Below, in pieces: positions 9,666-17,498 of a stretch of DNA of 64,000 bases. Under the pieces are notes generated by a model. The model did no database searches, was not told where the DNA came from, and worked only from the letters and a program-made list of their open reading frames with translations. The number at the start of each line of letters is the position of its first letter. Positions within the stretch are counted from its first letter, which is position 1. Source of the stretch: UBA4732 sp963823075. Its GTDB lineage: Bacteria > Planctomycetota > Planctomycetia > Gemmatales > Gemmataceae. Where the stretch lies: assembly GCA_963823075.1 (NCBI GenBank), contig CAWGKE010000021.1, forward strand, positions 146,084-210,083. Direction: 5' to 3'. Position numbers and translations under genes: made by a program.

Positions 9666-10341
9666 CGCCTTGATCAACCGGATCGACCACGAGGTTGCGG
9701 CGGTAGTGGGGAGTGAGAAGGCGGCACGGGCCGAGATGGTGCGGGCGAACCGCGAGCGCGAGACGCGGCTCCGGCGCTATGACGCCGCGGCCCAGCACGT
9801 CATCGAACTGCTGCAGCCCCGCCTGGACGCCTTCATCGAACGGTACCAGCCCCTGGTTCAGGCGGAGCCCACGGTTCGCGAACACACCCACGGCGTGAAC
9901 CTGACGTTCGCCGCCACCGTGGCGAAGGCGACGCTGACCTTTGAGGTGTCCCCGGATCGGGACGTGACCAACATCCGCCTGGAATGTACGCAGGACATCG
10001 TCCCGGTGCTGGTCCGCTGCGACCGGCCTTCGCAGTTCGTGTTCCCGCTGGACGCCGTCCAGGACGACGCGGTCGTGCAGTGGTTCGACGACCGGATCGT
10101 GGCCTTCGTGAAGTCCTACCTGGCCCTGGTGCGCCAGGATCCCGAGCTGCGGGAGCGGCTCAAGGACCGACTCGTCGAGGATCCCGTCGCCCGGGTCCTA
10201 TTCCCGAAGCACCTCGCCGCGTCCTCATTGGAGCGCGACGGGCAGACCTACTACTTCGTGGACGAGGACACCCGCCGGGAGTTCGAGAGCCGGCCGGCGG
10301 CGTCGCAAGGGAGCGTGGGACGCGATTCCCTGGTTTGTTGA
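9652..10341 (+). CDS. Hypothetical protein with a C-terminal cysteine-less YHS-like domain
   Basis: A 229-residue protein starting at ATG 9652 behind AGGAGG. The N-terminal half is a long charged helix (about 1-75), consistent with a coiled coil. The centre is a beta-rich region of unknown family. The C-terminus (about 182-221) follows the YHS pattern (DPVA...LERDGQTYYFVDEDTRREFESRP), but the metal-ligand cysteines of classic YHS domains (DPVCGM, YYFCSxxC) are absent, being Ala, Val and Thr here. The fold may be kept without metal binding. It lies just upstream of the EmrA-like gene and may be co-transcribed. Function unknown. Confidence 0.6.
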   Translation: MSSIDALINRIDHEVAAVVGSEKAARAEMVRANRERETRLRRYDAAAQHVIELLQPRLDAFIERYQPLVQAEPTVREHTHGVNLTFAATVAKATLTFEVSPDRDVTNIRLECTQDIVPVLVRCDRPSQFVFPLDAVQDDAVVQWFDDRIVAFVKSYLALVRQDPELRERLKDRLVEDPVARVLFPKHLAASSLERDGQTYYFVDEDTRREFESRPAASQGSVGRDSLVC

Positions 10342-10416
10342 GTCGAAGTCCGACCATCGACGCGGCCATGAACTGTGATCTAAATTCACTTTAGCGGCCC
10401 GAATAGGAGTTAAGCC

Positions 10417-12021
10417 ATGAAGACGGCGGCCAGCAACGATTCTCGAAACGGTCACGACTCGACCGGAGCCGTGCCAGCCCCTCCCGACGCCGGGCTCACG
10501 CGGACGCCGGATGGCGCGTCGGCTGCCACCGCCGACGCGCCCCCACACCCCGAAGCACGTGCCACGCCCACGGACGGTTCGCCCGGCGTCGCCCCGCCCC
10601 AACCGCCCGTCGCCACGCCGCCCACGCACCGCTGGCGGAAGTGGCTGCTGCTGGCGGGGGCCGCGGCCGGCCTGGTGGTCGCGGGATACTTCCTGGTCCC
10701 GTGGGTCGATACGGCGCTGAACACCGTGAGCACGGACGACGCCTACGTCAACGGCCACGTGACCTTCGTGGCGCCTCGGGTGGCCGGCCAGGTGGCCCGG
10801 GTCCTGGTGGACGACAACGACCGCGTCAAGAAGGGAGACCTGCTCGTCCAGCTCGACAAGGAGCCGTTCAACGTGCAGGTCGCGCTGAAGCGCGCCGCCG
10901 TCCAGTCGGCCGAGGCGGACGTGGCCGCGGCCGAGTCCAAGGCCCGCTCGCTGGAGGCGCAGGCGGCCAGCCAGCGCTGGAAACTCCAATTCGCCTCCGA
11001 GCAGGTCAACGCCCAGGTCGCCCAGTTGCGGGCCAACGCGGCCGCCCTGCGCACCAGGGAGGCCACGCTCGACCAGACCCACTCGGCATACGAGCGCGCC
11101 CGGCGGCTGGTGGGGGGCGTGTCCATGAGCCAGGAGGAATTTGAAATGCACGAGCAGCAATTCCGCGTTGCCGAAGCCGCGGTGAGCCAGGCGCGCGAGG
11201 AGATCTACCAGGTCCGGGCGTCCCTCGGGCTGACGTCCCAACCCGAAGAAGGCAAGGAGCTCACGGACGTGCCGCCGGACCTCGATCAGACCGCCTCGGG
11301 GGTCCGCACGGCCCTCTCCGACCTGGTGCAGACGATGACCCAGCTCGGCTGGCCGCTCGCGTCCACCGACCTGACGCCGCAGAAGGCCCTCGACGAATTC
11401 CGCCGGCGCGCCAAGGACGGGGACGTCGATCAACTTCTTCGCGACATGATTCCCAACGCCCCCGCCGTGTTGCAGGCCAAGGCCCAGCTAGCGCAGGTGC
11501 AGCACGACCTGGAGCAGGCCGAGCTGAACCTCCGCTACTGCGACGTCGTCAGCGAGATCGACGGCGTGGTGACGCGGCGGAACGTCAATCCCGGCAACGA
11601 CGTCCAGGCCGGTCAAAGCCTGATGGCCGTCCGCTCGCTCACGGAGGTCTGGATCGACGCCAACTTCAAGGAGACCCAGCTGGCCGACCTGCGCATCGGC
11701 CAGCGCGTCCGCTGCGAGGTGGACATGTACGGCGGCCGCCGGGAGTTCGAGGGCCGCATCACCGGCTTCACCATGGGGACCGGGCAGACCCTCTCCCTGC
11801 TGCCGCCGGAGAACGCCACGGGCAACTACGTCAAGATCGTGCAGCGGCTCCCGGTGCGTATCGAGCTGACGGACTACGACCCGGGCAAGGCGCCCCTGTT
11901 CACCGGCCTGTCGGTCACGCCCTACGTGTACTACAAGGAACCGCCCACGGGGCTGAACGCGGGGGAAGTCCTGAAACCGTCGGCCGCCCTTCCCACCGCC
12001 CCGTCGGACGCCAAACCCTGA
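10417..12021 (+). CDS. HlyD/EmrA-family membrane fusion protein
   Basis: The periplasmic adaptor of a multidrug efflux pump, bridging an inner-membrane MFS transporter to an outer-membrane channel. 534 residues, starting at ATG 10417 with AGGAG upstream. Order: a Pro/Ala-rich cytoplasmic tail (1-68), one transmembrane helix (about 70-92, WLLLAGAAAGLVVAGYFLVP), a biotinyl-lipoyl-like half (STDDAYVNGHVTFVAPRVAG), a long alpha-hairpin with extra insertions (about 150-370), a second lipoyl half (DGVVTRRNVNPGNDVQAGQ) and a beta-barrel domain (VWIDANFKETQLADLRIGQ). It is followed by the EmrB-like transporter. No TolC-like gene is nearby. The hairpin is longer than in EmrA of Enterobacteria. Confidence 0.9.
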   Translation: MKTAASNDSRNGHDSTGAVPAPPDAGLTRTPDGASAATADAPPHPEARATPTDGSPGVAPPQPPVATPPTHRWRKWLLLAGAAAGLVVAGYFLVPWVDTALNTVSTDDAYVNGHVTFVAPRVAGQVARVLVDDNDRVKKGDLLVQLDKEPFNVQVALKRAAVQSAEADVAAAESKARSLEAQAASQRWKLQFASEQVNAQVAQLRANAAALRTREATLDQTHSAYERARRLVGGVSMSQEEFEMHEQQFRVAEAAVSQAREEIYQVRASLGLTSQPEEGKELTDVPPDLDQTASGVRTALSDLVQTMTQLGWPLASTDLTPQKALDEFRRRAKDGDVDQLLRDMIPNAPAVLQAKAQLAQVQHDLEQAELNLRYCDVVSEIDGVVTRRNVNPGNDVQAGQSLMAVRSLTEVWIDANFKETQLADLRIGQRVRCEVDMYGGRREFEGRITGFTMGTGQTLSLLPPENATGNYVKIVQRLPVRIELTDYDPGKAPLFTGLSVTPYVYYKEPPTGLNAGEVLKPSAALPTAPSDAKP

Positions 12022-12053
12022 CCCGAAACCATCCGCCTCGCCCTCCCACCCAA

Positions 12054-12079
12054 CCCTCCCCCCGCTGGTGGGGGGAGGG
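12054..12079. repeat. GC-rich hairpin between efflux genes
   Basis: A 10-bp perfect inverted repeat (CCCTCCCCCC / GGGGGGAGGG) with a 6-nt loop, in the 96-bp gap between the EmrA-like and EmrB-like genes. It belongs to the same style of C/G-run hairpin as 2199-2224. It may be a REP-like element or may modulate expression of the second gene. Confidence 0.65.
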
Positions 12080-12117
12080 CAGGGAGGGGGGGGGTGAGGG
12101 GGCGGGAGGAATGCCTC

Positions 12118-13725
12118 ATGAGCAGCGTGACGCTTAGCCCCGCCCTCGGACGGCGGGCGATCAACCCGTGGGTCGTCGCCCTGATCGTCGTCGTACCCAC
12201 CTTCATGGAAATCCTGGACACCACGGTTGCGAACGTGGCCTTGCGGTACATCGCCGGCGGCCTGTCGGCCGCCCAGACCGACGCCGACTGGGTCATCACC
12301 AGCTACCTGGCCGCCAACGCCATCGTCCTGCCGATCACCGGCTGGCTGTCGGCCCACCTCGGCCGCCGCAACTACTTCCTGCTGTCGATTGCCGTTTTCA
12401 CCCTCGCCTCGGCGCTGTGCGGCATGGCTACCGCCCTGTGGCAGATGATCCTGTTCCGGGTGATCCAGGGGCTGGCCGGCGGCGGGCTCCAGCCGTGCAG
12501 CCAGGGGGCATTGATGGACAGCTTCCCGGCCGAGAAGCAGGGCACGGCCATGACGCTGTTCGGGGTCGCCGCCATCATCGCCCCCATCGTCGGGCCGACG
12601 CTGGGCGGCTGGCTCTGCGTCGATTACGACTGGCGGTGGATCTTCCTCATCAACGTCCCGATCGGCCTGCTGTCGCTGGCCGGGGCTACCTTCGCCGTCG
12701 CGGACCCGGATTATATCAAGGAGGAGCGGGCCGAGTTGCTGCGCCGGCCGTTCAACTTCGACGCCATCGGCCTGGGGGTGCTGGCGCTCGTCATGTCCTG
12801 CTGGGAGGTGATGCTGAGCAAGGGGCAGGAGTGGGACTGGCTGGGCGACCCGTTCGGGCGCGTGCAGACGCTCGTGCTCGTGTTCGTGGTGGGGCTGGGC
12901 TTCCTGATCTTCTGGGAGATGCGGAGCAAGAACCCGATCATCAACTTCCGGGTGCTCAAGGACCGCAACCTGTCCGTGTCCTGCGTGATCCTGTTCTTCG
13001 CCTTCGCCGCGCTATACGGCGCGAGCATCGCGCTGCCGGGGATGCTCCAGGGCCTGTTCGGCTACGACGCCCTCCGCTCCGGGCTGGTGATGTCCCCCTC
13101 GGGGGTCTCCTCGCTGGCCGCGATGGTCCTCGTCGGCGTCCTGATGGGCCGGGGGGCCGACGCCCGTTGGATGGTCGCCGCCGGCCTGGTCGTGATGGCG
13201 GCCGCCGGCTGGTGGATGTCGCAGATGAACCTCCAGATCAGCCCCCTTGAGGTGATCCTGCCGCGAATGCTGCTGACGCTCGGCCTGGGGCTGCTCTTCG
13301 CCCCGATCAGCGTGGCCGCCTACAAGTACGTCCCGCCCCACCTGCGCGGGGCGGCGGTCGGGCTGGCCAGCCTGCTCCGCACCGAGGGCGGCAGCGTCGG
13401 CACGTCGCTGGCCACGACGATCCAGGAGCGGCGCGAGCAGTTCCACCTCGCGCGGCTGGGAGAACACCTTAACCCGTTCAACCCGCACGTGACGAACTTC
13501 ATGGACCAGGCCCGGCCGTTCTTCTTCCAGCACACCGGCGACGCGGCGGCGTCGCAGCAGATGGCCTTGCAGTCGCTGGAGAACCTTCGCCAGCAGCAGG
13601 CCGCCTCGCTGGCCTACTTCGACGTCTTCTGGGTCACCGGCGTCGTGGCGGCCGCGCTCGTCGTCCTGGTGCTGCTGATGAAGCGCTCGGTGGCCGAGAA
13701 GGGCGAGCACATCGGGGCGGAGTAA
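12118..13725 (+). CDS. DHA2-family MFS drug exporter (EmrB-like)
   Basis: The inner-membrane proton-drug antiporter partner of the preceding EmrA-like protein. 535 residues with about 14 hydrophobic segments, as in the DHA2 family. The N-terminus has the family pattern FMEILDTTVANVALRYIAG, and the first half holds a motif-A-like SAHLGRRNY loop and motif C-like GPTLGGWL. I chose ATG 12118 (GGGAGGAATG upstream) rather than the in-frame ATG at 12094. The TAA stop (13723-13725) is also the left target-site copy of a 78-bp MITE. Confidence 0.92.
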   Translation: MSSVTLSPALGRRAINPWVVALIVVVPTFMEILDTTVANVALRYIAGGLSAAQTDADWVITSYLAANAIVLPITGWLSAHLGRRNYFLLSIAVFTLASALCGMATALWQMILFRVIQGLAGGGLQPCSQGALMDSFPAEKQGTAMTLFGVAAIIAPIVGPTLGGWLCVDYDWRWIFLINVPIGLLSLAGATFAVADPDYIKEERAELLRRPFNFDAIGLGVLALVMSCWEVMLSKGQEWDWLGDPFGRVQTLVLVFVVGLGFLIFWEMRSKNPIINFRVLKDRNLSVSCVILFFAFAALYGASIALPGMLQGLFGYDALRSGLVMSPSGVSSLAAMVLVGVLMGRGADARWMVAAGLVVMAAAGWWMSQMNLQISPLEVILPRMLLTLGLGLLFAPISVAAYKYVPPHLRGAAVGLASLLRTEGGSVGTSLATTIQERREQFHLARLGEHLNPFNPHVTNFMDQARPFFFQHTGDAAASQQMALQSLENLRQQQAASLAYFDVFWVTGVVAAALVVLVLLMKRSVAEKGEHIGAE

Positions 13726-13803
13726 AAGCCTATCCCAAAACCACCGTCGATCATGACGATTCTCGTCAAATTGGTGATGTTTCGACGGTTTTGGGATAGG
13801 CTC
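13726..13803. mobile_element. 78-bp MITE, copy 1
   Basis: A short non-coding element with terminal inverted repeats (AAGCCTATCCCAAAAC / GTTTTGGGATAGGCTC), flanked by a 3-bp TAA duplication (13723-13725 and 13804-13806). Apart from an end base it is the same sequence as 27905-27982, in the opposite orientation. The 3-bp TWA target and the ends fit an IS5-type transposase. Insertion occurred exactly at the emrB-like stop codon, and the duplication leaves a TAA in place. Confidence 0.85.
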
Positions 13804-13885
13804 TAAGGACCGGCCCGTTCCGTCCGGTCCTCCAGCGGTACGCCGATCTCCGCAGCCGTTTGCGGATCTGGTTCGCCATCGCGAA

Positions 13886-13920
13886 CCCCGCCCCTACAGA
13901 ATGTCGCCGTAGGGGCGGGG
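13886..13920. repeat. GC-rich inverted repeat
   Basis: A 12-bp perfect stem (CCCCGCCCCTAC / GTAGGGGCGGGG) with an 11-nt loop, between the MITE and the acyl-CoA ligase gene. The right arm with its preceding GCC (GCCGTAGGGGCGGGG) recurs in the hairpin at 23284-23330, so these are members of one dispersed repeat family. No gene lies in this 280-bp gap. Confidence 0.65.
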
Positions 13921-14088
13921 GAACCTCCGCCCCCTCCCGGAACAAGGGGAGGTACTACCAGAATGGGTTCGGCGATTGCATCTTCCCTCCGGGGGCCGGC
14001 GCCCCCTTCGCCCGCGCCGGAACGCGCTTTGCTCTTGATTCCCCCTGCTCCCAAGCTACGCTGTCAAGCGGATTGCCAAGGAGCGTTT

Positions 14089-15762
14089 ATGAATGATGAC
14101 GCAAGGCTGCGCCAGACCTGGGACCCGTGGGCCGCTATCCCAGCCCAATATAACCTGGGCGTCGATCTGACGGCCGGCCAGGTGCGGCGCGGCCGCGGCG
14201 GCAAGCCGGCCCTGCTTTGGGAGAACGCGGCCGGCGCCGTCCGATCCTACACCTACGCCCAGCTCGACGCCCTCAGCAATCGCTTCGCCGACTCCCTCGG
14301 CCGGCTCGGCGTCCGCCGCGGCGACCGCGTCTTCCTCCGCTTGCCCAGCCGGCCGGAGTTCTACGTCGCCGCTCTGGGAATCGCCAAGCTCGGCGCCGTC
14401 TTCATTCCCACCAGCCCGCAGTTCCGCGAATCCGAGATCCGTTATCGCCTTCAGGACTCCGAGGCCGTCGCCGCCGTCTCCACGCCGCGCCTCGTCGAGG
14501 CCGTCGAGCGCGTCCGGGCCGACTGCCCCGCCCTGCAAAACGTCGTCGTCGTCGAGGACGAGGACGGCGGCGCCCCCGCCGACACGATCGCCTATCAAAG
14601 CCTGATCGACGAGGGCCGCGAAACCTTCACGCCGGCCGCCACGCGCAACGACGACGTCGCCTTCATCGCCTACACCTCCGGCACCACGGGCGACCCCAAG
14701 GGCGTCGTCCACCTCCACCGCTACCCCATCGCCTACGAGGCCCTGGTGCGCTGGTGGCACGACTACCGCCCCGACGACGTGGTGGCCTGCCCGTCCGAGC
14801 TGGGCTGGCTGCTGCCGGTCGCCTGCACCTTCCTCTACGCCCTGGCCAAGGGGCTGACGGTGATGCTGTTCGACGCCCAGGGCGGCCCGTTCAGCCCGCG
14901 GCGCTGGCTGTCGCTGATCCAGAAGTACCGCGTCAGCAACTTCACCGCCCCGCCGTCGGTCTACCGCCTGTTCAGCACGCTCGGCGACGCTGTCGGCCAG
15001 TTCGACCTGTCCAGCTGGCGGCACGCCGTCAGCGCCGGCGAGCCGCTGCCGGCCGACACGCTGGCCGCGTTCCAGCGCCGTTTCCCCCTGCCGCTGCTGG
15101 ACGGCATCGGCATGAGCGAGTGCATGGTCTACTGCCACAACTCGGTCGGCGCTCCGGTCAAGCCCGGCAGCTGCGGCCGGCCCAGCCCGGGGACCGAAAT
15201 CGCCCTGCTCGACGACGACCTGCGGCCCGTGGCGGACGGCCAGGAAGGCGTGCTGTGCGTGCGGCGCGACACGCACCCCGGCATGATGAAGGAGTACTGG
15301 CGCAAGCCGGAGCGGACGGCCGAGATTTTCCGCGGCCCGTGGTACTATTCCGGCGACGTGCTGGTGCGCGACGCGGACGGCTGCCACTGGTTCAAGGGCC
15401 GCAACGACGACGTCATCAAGGCCAGCGGCTATCGCATTTCGCCGTTCGAGGTGGAGAGCTGCCTCGTGAGCCATCCGGCGGTGCTGGAGGCGGCGGTGAT
15501 CGAGTCGGCCGACCCGATGCGCGGCGGCGTGGTCAAGGCGTATCTGGTGGCGCGCGAGGGGACGGCGGTGACCGAGGACCTCTGCCGCGACGTGCAGGCG
15601 TTCGCGCGGGGCCAGATGGCGGCGTATAAATGTCCGCGAAAGGTGGAATTCGCCGCGGCGCTGCCGAAGACGCCGTCAGGGAAGGTGAAGCGGAAAGAGC
15701 TGCGGGAGGCGGACAGACAGGGAGACAAGGAGACAAGGAGACAAGGAGACAAGGAGAGGTGA
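14089..15762 (+). CDS. AMP-dependent acyl-CoA synthetase/ligase
   Basis: An ANL-superfamily enzyme that activates a carboxylic acid with ATP and joins it to CoA. 557 residues, starting at ATG 14089 with AAGGAG upstream. Motifs are the P-loop YTSGTTGDPKGVVH (about 197-210), the A5-like GMSECMVYCHNS, the A7/A8 region YYSGDVLVRDADGCHWFKGR and NDDVIKASGYRISPFEVES, and a C-terminal KTPSGKVKRKELRE holding the catalytic Lys. The layout resembles acetyl/propionyl- or benzoate-CoA ligases; the substrate is not readable. The last 12 or so residues come from a tandem repeat and are probably not functional. Confidence 0.88.
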   Translation: MNDDARLRQTWDPWAAIPAQYNLGVDLTAGQVRRGRGGKPALLWENAAGAVRSYTYAQLDALSNRFADSLGRLGVRRGDRVFLRLPSRPEFYVAALGIAKLGAVFIPTSPQFRESEIRYRLQDSEAVAAVSTPRLVEAVERVRADCPALQNVVVVEDEDGGAPADTIAYQSLIDEGRETFTPAATRNDDVAFIAYTSGTTGDPKGVVHLHRYPIAYEALVRWWHDYRPDDVVACPSELGWLLPVACTFLYALAKGLTVMLFDAQGGPFSPRRWLSLIQKYRVSNFTAPPSVYRLFSTLGDAVGQFDLSSWRHAVSAGEPLPADTLAAFQRRFPLPLLDGIGMSECMVYCHNSVGAPVKPGSCGRPSPGTEIALLDDDLRPVADGQEGVLCVRRDTHPGMMKEYWRKPERTAEIFRGPWYYSGDVLVRDADGCHWFKGRNDDVIKASGYRISPFEVESCLVSHPAVLEAAVIESADPMRGGVVKAYLVAREGTAVTEDLCRDVQAFARGQMAAYKCPRKVEFAAALPKTPSGKVKRKELREADRQGDKETRRQGDKER

Positions 15763-15817
15763 CCGCCTGTCGTTTCATCCCCTCTCCTTGTCTCCTTGTC
15801 TCCTGGTCTCCTTGTCT
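15720..15817. repeat. Inverted array of GGAGACAA repeats between convergent genes
   Basis: The left arm is four tandem units of GGAGACAA, then about 20 bp of spacer, then the mirror-image array (TTGTCTCC units) to 15817. It would form a long stem and may terminate both converging genes. Both genes read into it: the acyl-CoA ligase ends in DKETRRQGDKER and the opposite-strand kinase-like gene ends in DKETRRQGDKERG, so each arm codes the same peptide on opposite strands. Confidence 0.8.
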
Positions 15818-16551
15818 GCTCGAGACCGCGCCGCCAGCGCGATCAGCTCCGCACACACGTCCTCGCCGAGCAGGCTCGTATTGAGCAGCATGTCGTACCG
15901 ATGCACGTCGCCGCCGTCGCGATGGAAGTGCGTGCGCAGGAACTCGCGGCGCCGCTCGTCGCGCTGTCGCACCATCTCGGCCGCCGCCTCCACCGTCAGA
16001 CGCAGCTCCTGGCTCATGTAGGCGATCCGCTCCGGCAGCGGCGCCACCAGCCGCACGTGCAGCGTCGTCTCGCGCGGCAGGAGGAAGCCGGCGCCGCGGC
16101 CGACCATCACCGCCCCGCCCTGCGCCCCCAAGGCCAGCACCACCCGCCCCAGGTTGTGCATGGCCGGGTGCTGACTGACGTTCTGTTCGCGCAGCAGCAG
16201 CTGCAATCGTCCCTCCACCCATTCGGCGACGGCCGGCGAAAGGTTGTCGAGGACGCCCTGACGCACCACGGCGTCCTGGGCCATGTATTCCAGCAGCTCC
16301 TGGTCGAAGACCTGCCAACCGAGTTTGCGGCCGACGCGCCGCCCGATGGCGCTGCCGCGAGCGCCGGCCTCCCGGCTCAGGGCGACGCACAGGCCCGCCG
16401 GCAGGGCCGGCGGCGACGGGGCCGGCCCGCGGTCCCCCTGGTCGCCGTGCCGCGGGGCGCCCTGGCGGTCGTCCGGCGGGTCCTCGGGTTCCAGGAAGGG
16501 TGGTTGCATGACTCGGTCCTCCGGGCGCTGACGCGACCCGGCTCGCCTCAT
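15775..16551 (-). CDS. Cytidylate-kinase-like family protein
   Basis: A 258-residue P-loop protein of the cytidylate-kinase-like family. The N-terminal nucleotide-binding region reads LCVALSREAGARGSAIGRRV, a variant P-loop, followed by LGWQVFDQELLEYMA. The centre has VMVGRGAGFLLP, and the Arg-rich lid is QRDERRREFLRTHF. The GTP/ATP-grade kinase reaction and substrate are not known for this family. The gene overlaps the upstream ABC permease stop by 4 bp (ATG 16551), ending a five-gene operon; ATG 16509 is an alternative start. Its C-terminus is made of repeat sequence. Confidence 0.75.
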   Translation of the reverse strand: MRRAGSRQRPEDRVMQPPFLEPEDPPDDRQGAPRHGDQGDRGPAPSPPALPAGLCVALSREAGARGSAIGRRVGRKLGWQVFDQELLEYMAQDAVVRQGVLDNLSPAVAEWVEGRLQLLLREQNVSQHPAMHNLGRVVLALGAQGGAVMVGRGAGFLLPRETTLHVRLVAPLPERIAYMSQELRLTVEAAAEMVRQRDERRREFLRTHFHRDGGDVHRYDMLLNTSLLGEDVCAELIALAARSRADKETRRQGDKERG

Positions 16552-17498
16552 ACGCCTTCGTGATACTGCATCCGAGAGAAGACGACCATCCCCAGCGCCA
16601 GCAACGCCGCCGTCGCCGACAGCAGCACGACCAGGGCCGTCGTGCCGTCCACCGGCAGGTACACGATCGACTCGTCCATCTGCACGCCGCGCGCCGCGGC
16701 GGCCTCCAGCATCATGCAGTGGGCATAATAGCCGATGCTGATGCGTTTCATGTAACCCGGCATGTCGCCCAGGATGATTTCAAGACAAAAGGAATAGCCG
16801 ATAGCGACGATGGCCGGCCGGCGGAAGACGGCCCCGATCAGCAGGAACAGGGCCGCGAAGGCCAGGGTGGCGGCCAGCACGGCCGGCCAGAAGAGGACCA
16901 ACCCGGTCAGACCCGGCCGGCCGGCCGCGACGCACAACAGCGCGAAGCCGCCGACGTTGAGGGCGAGGCACCACGGCAGCACGGCCACGAACTTGGCCAG
17001 GTAGACGGCCGGTCGGGGCAGCGGCCGGGCCAGCAGCCAGATCAGGCTGTTCTGTTCGCGGTCGCCGCCGACGGCCTCGGCGGCGAAACTCAGGCTCCAC
17101 AACGGCAGCAGGAACGTCAGGAAGATCGGCACGACGAACCAGCGAGCAAACACCTGCACGGCCGACTGGTCGGTTTCGACGGCGGCGCGGGCGGCGCCGA
17201 ACGCGGCGTCGGCGATCGCCTGCGCCGGGTCGCCCGGCCGGACGGCGTCGATCATGGCCTGGCGCTCGGCGACGATCTGGCGGTAGCGCGGCCGGCGCCA
17301 CTGGTCCGCGGCCGTGGCGACGGCGGTCATGGCCGCGATGAAGCCGAGCAGCCCCAGGGCGATCCACACCATTTGCCACGCCCGCGCCTGCCGCCGAAAG
17401 CTGAGCAGCACCAGAAACCACCAGGCGCGTCCCAGCGACGGGGCGAGCCGGGTGGCGTCAGCGCCCGGAGCGGATGGGGAAGTGGACATGGCAGACAT
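16548..17498 (-). CDS. ABC-2-type transporter permease
   Basis: A 316-residue integral membrane protein with about six hydrophobic helices, starting with WWFLVLLSFRRQARAWQM and then a helix around 45-65. A soluble loop (about 70-115) and SFAAEAVGGDREQNSLIWLL, typical of ABC-2 permeases, follow. It starts at ATG 17498, directly abutting the stop of the ATPase gene, so the two are translationally linked. It probably pairs with the ATPase encoded at 17499-18620 to form an exporter. The substrate is unknown. Confidence 0.82.
   Translation of the reverse strand: MSAMSTSPSAPGADATRLAPSLGRAWWFLVLLSFRRQARAWQMVWIALGLLGFIAAMTAVATAADQWRRPRYRQIVAERQAMIDAVRPGDPAQAIADAAFGAARAAVETDQSAVQVFARWFVVPIFLTFLLPLWSLSFAAEAVGGDREQNSLIWLLARPLPRPAVYLAKFVAVLPWCLALNVGGFALLCVAAGRPGLTGLVLFWPAVLAATLAFAALFLLIGAVFRRPAIVAIGYSFCLEIILGDMPGYMKRISIGYYAHCMMLEAAAARGVQMDESIVYLPVDGTTALVVLLSATAALLALGMVVFSRMQYHEGV

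Noticed and set aside
15720..15817. A CRISPR array
   Set aside because: The units are 8-bp tandem repeats with no spacers, arranged as a mirror-image hairpin.
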